A stretch of DNA of 21,650 nucleotides from a virus, in the IMG/VR virus record IMGVR_UViG_3300046006_005878, positions 1 through 21,650 of that record; one strand, given 5' to 3'. Position numbers and translations under genes: made by a program. Every line of letters begins with the position of its first letter. Within the stretch, counting starts at the first letter, position 1. Shown in pieces: positions 21,497 through 21,650 of the stretch. Under the pieces are notes generated by a model. That model was not told where the DNA came from and searched no databases. It saw only the letters and a program-made list of their open reading frames with translations.

Positions 21497-21650
21497 CACT
21501 TGGGCACCTTGCCCACCCGTGGTCGACTATACCGCCGCTGACCAAGACAGGGCCGCCGAAGAGGTCGGGGCTTTGCCGGAGGGCGCAGTCGTGGTCGCAA
21601 TGCTGAGCGATTACGCAGTTCTGCGCGATCAAGCGCGGGCGTGTCGGTAA
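21405..21650 (+). CDS. Rz1-like outer-membrane lipoprotein spanin (o-spanin)
   Basis: 81-aa protein with a lipoprotein signal: a basic start (MKSNVR), a hydrophobic stretch (APLIVMLWL) and the lipobox LGAC, giving lipidation at C25. The mature 57 residues contain a Pro-containing region (APCPPVV) as in Rz1 proteins, then an acidic segment and a final helix (SDYAVLRDQARACR). It would join with the Rz-like product across the envelope and fuse inner and outer membranes at lysis. GGAGAG at 21394-21399 precedes the ATG by 5 nt. The gene begins inside the Rz-like gene in the next frame (92-bp overlap). The stop codon TAA is the last codon of the window. Confidence 0.75.
   Translation: MKSNVRCLTPQATAPLIVMLWLGACAMAGSDTWAPCPPVVDYTAADQDRAAEEVGALPEGAVVVAMLSDYAVLRDQARACR

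Noticed and set aside
1-21650. Gene transfer agent instead of a phage
   Set aside because: Terminase, portal, protease, decoration and capsid proteins are of the lambda type. Known Rhodobacterales gene transfer agents use HK97-like head proteins, and a full lysis cassette with spanins follows the tail genes here.
1-21650. CRISPR arrays, tRNAs, rRNA, insertion sequences, direct-repeat attachment sites
   Set aside because: None seen on reading through the window. The gaps between genes are all short and hold no such structures.

Overview
This window is the late (structural and lysis) module of a lambda-type siphophage, most likely a prophage of a Rhodobacteraceae-like alphaproteobacterium. The host guess rests on the high GC, the codon use and the overall look of the proteins; no database search was possible. 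No integrase, repressor, tRNA, attachment site or bacterial flanking gene is visible. The window starts at the small terminase and ends on the last codon of an Rz1-like lipoprotein gene, so prophage and free phage cannot be told apart.

Layout. Packaging and head, 1-8041: small and large terminase, gpW-like connector, portal, S49 prohead protease with a probable nested scaffold, gpD-like decoration protein, gpE-like major capsid, gpFII-like connector, and a DUF6441-like protein at the gpZ position. Tail, 9344-9766 and 10580-20157: gpU-like terminator, tail tube, tail assembly chaperone with a probable -1 frameshift product, tape measure, two minor tail proteins, an NlpC/P60-like K-position protein, gpJ-like tip protein, tail fibre and a small fibre-linked protein. 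Lysis, 20185-21650: holin candidate, M15-type endolysin, and overlapping Rz/Rz1-like spanins. The order follows lambda (Nu1-A-W-B-C/Nu3-D-E-FII-Z-U-V-G/T-H-M-L-K-J); no FI or I equivalent was seen.

Three genes on the opposite strand interrupt this otherwise tightly packed plus-strand operon. A secreted ClpP-fold-like protein sits between the Z and U positions. A secreted staphylococcal-nuclease-type enzyme and a small two-helix membrane protein sit between U and the tail tube. All three are predicted to act at the cell envelope, and two of them have lower GC than their neighbours. They look like cargo genes (morons), and superinfection exclusion or lysogenic conversion is a reasonable but untested guess.

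The most informative hidden element is in the tail chaperone gene. A textbook A_AAA_AAC slippery heptamer lies in the correct phase at 11859-11865. It is followed 7 nt later by a potential 12-bp stem-loop and opens a -1 frame that has no ATG, GTG or TTG start and encodes a five-cysteine domain. The frameshifted product would be 228 aa, the analogue of lambda gpG-T. No intergenic stretch exceeds about 120 bases.
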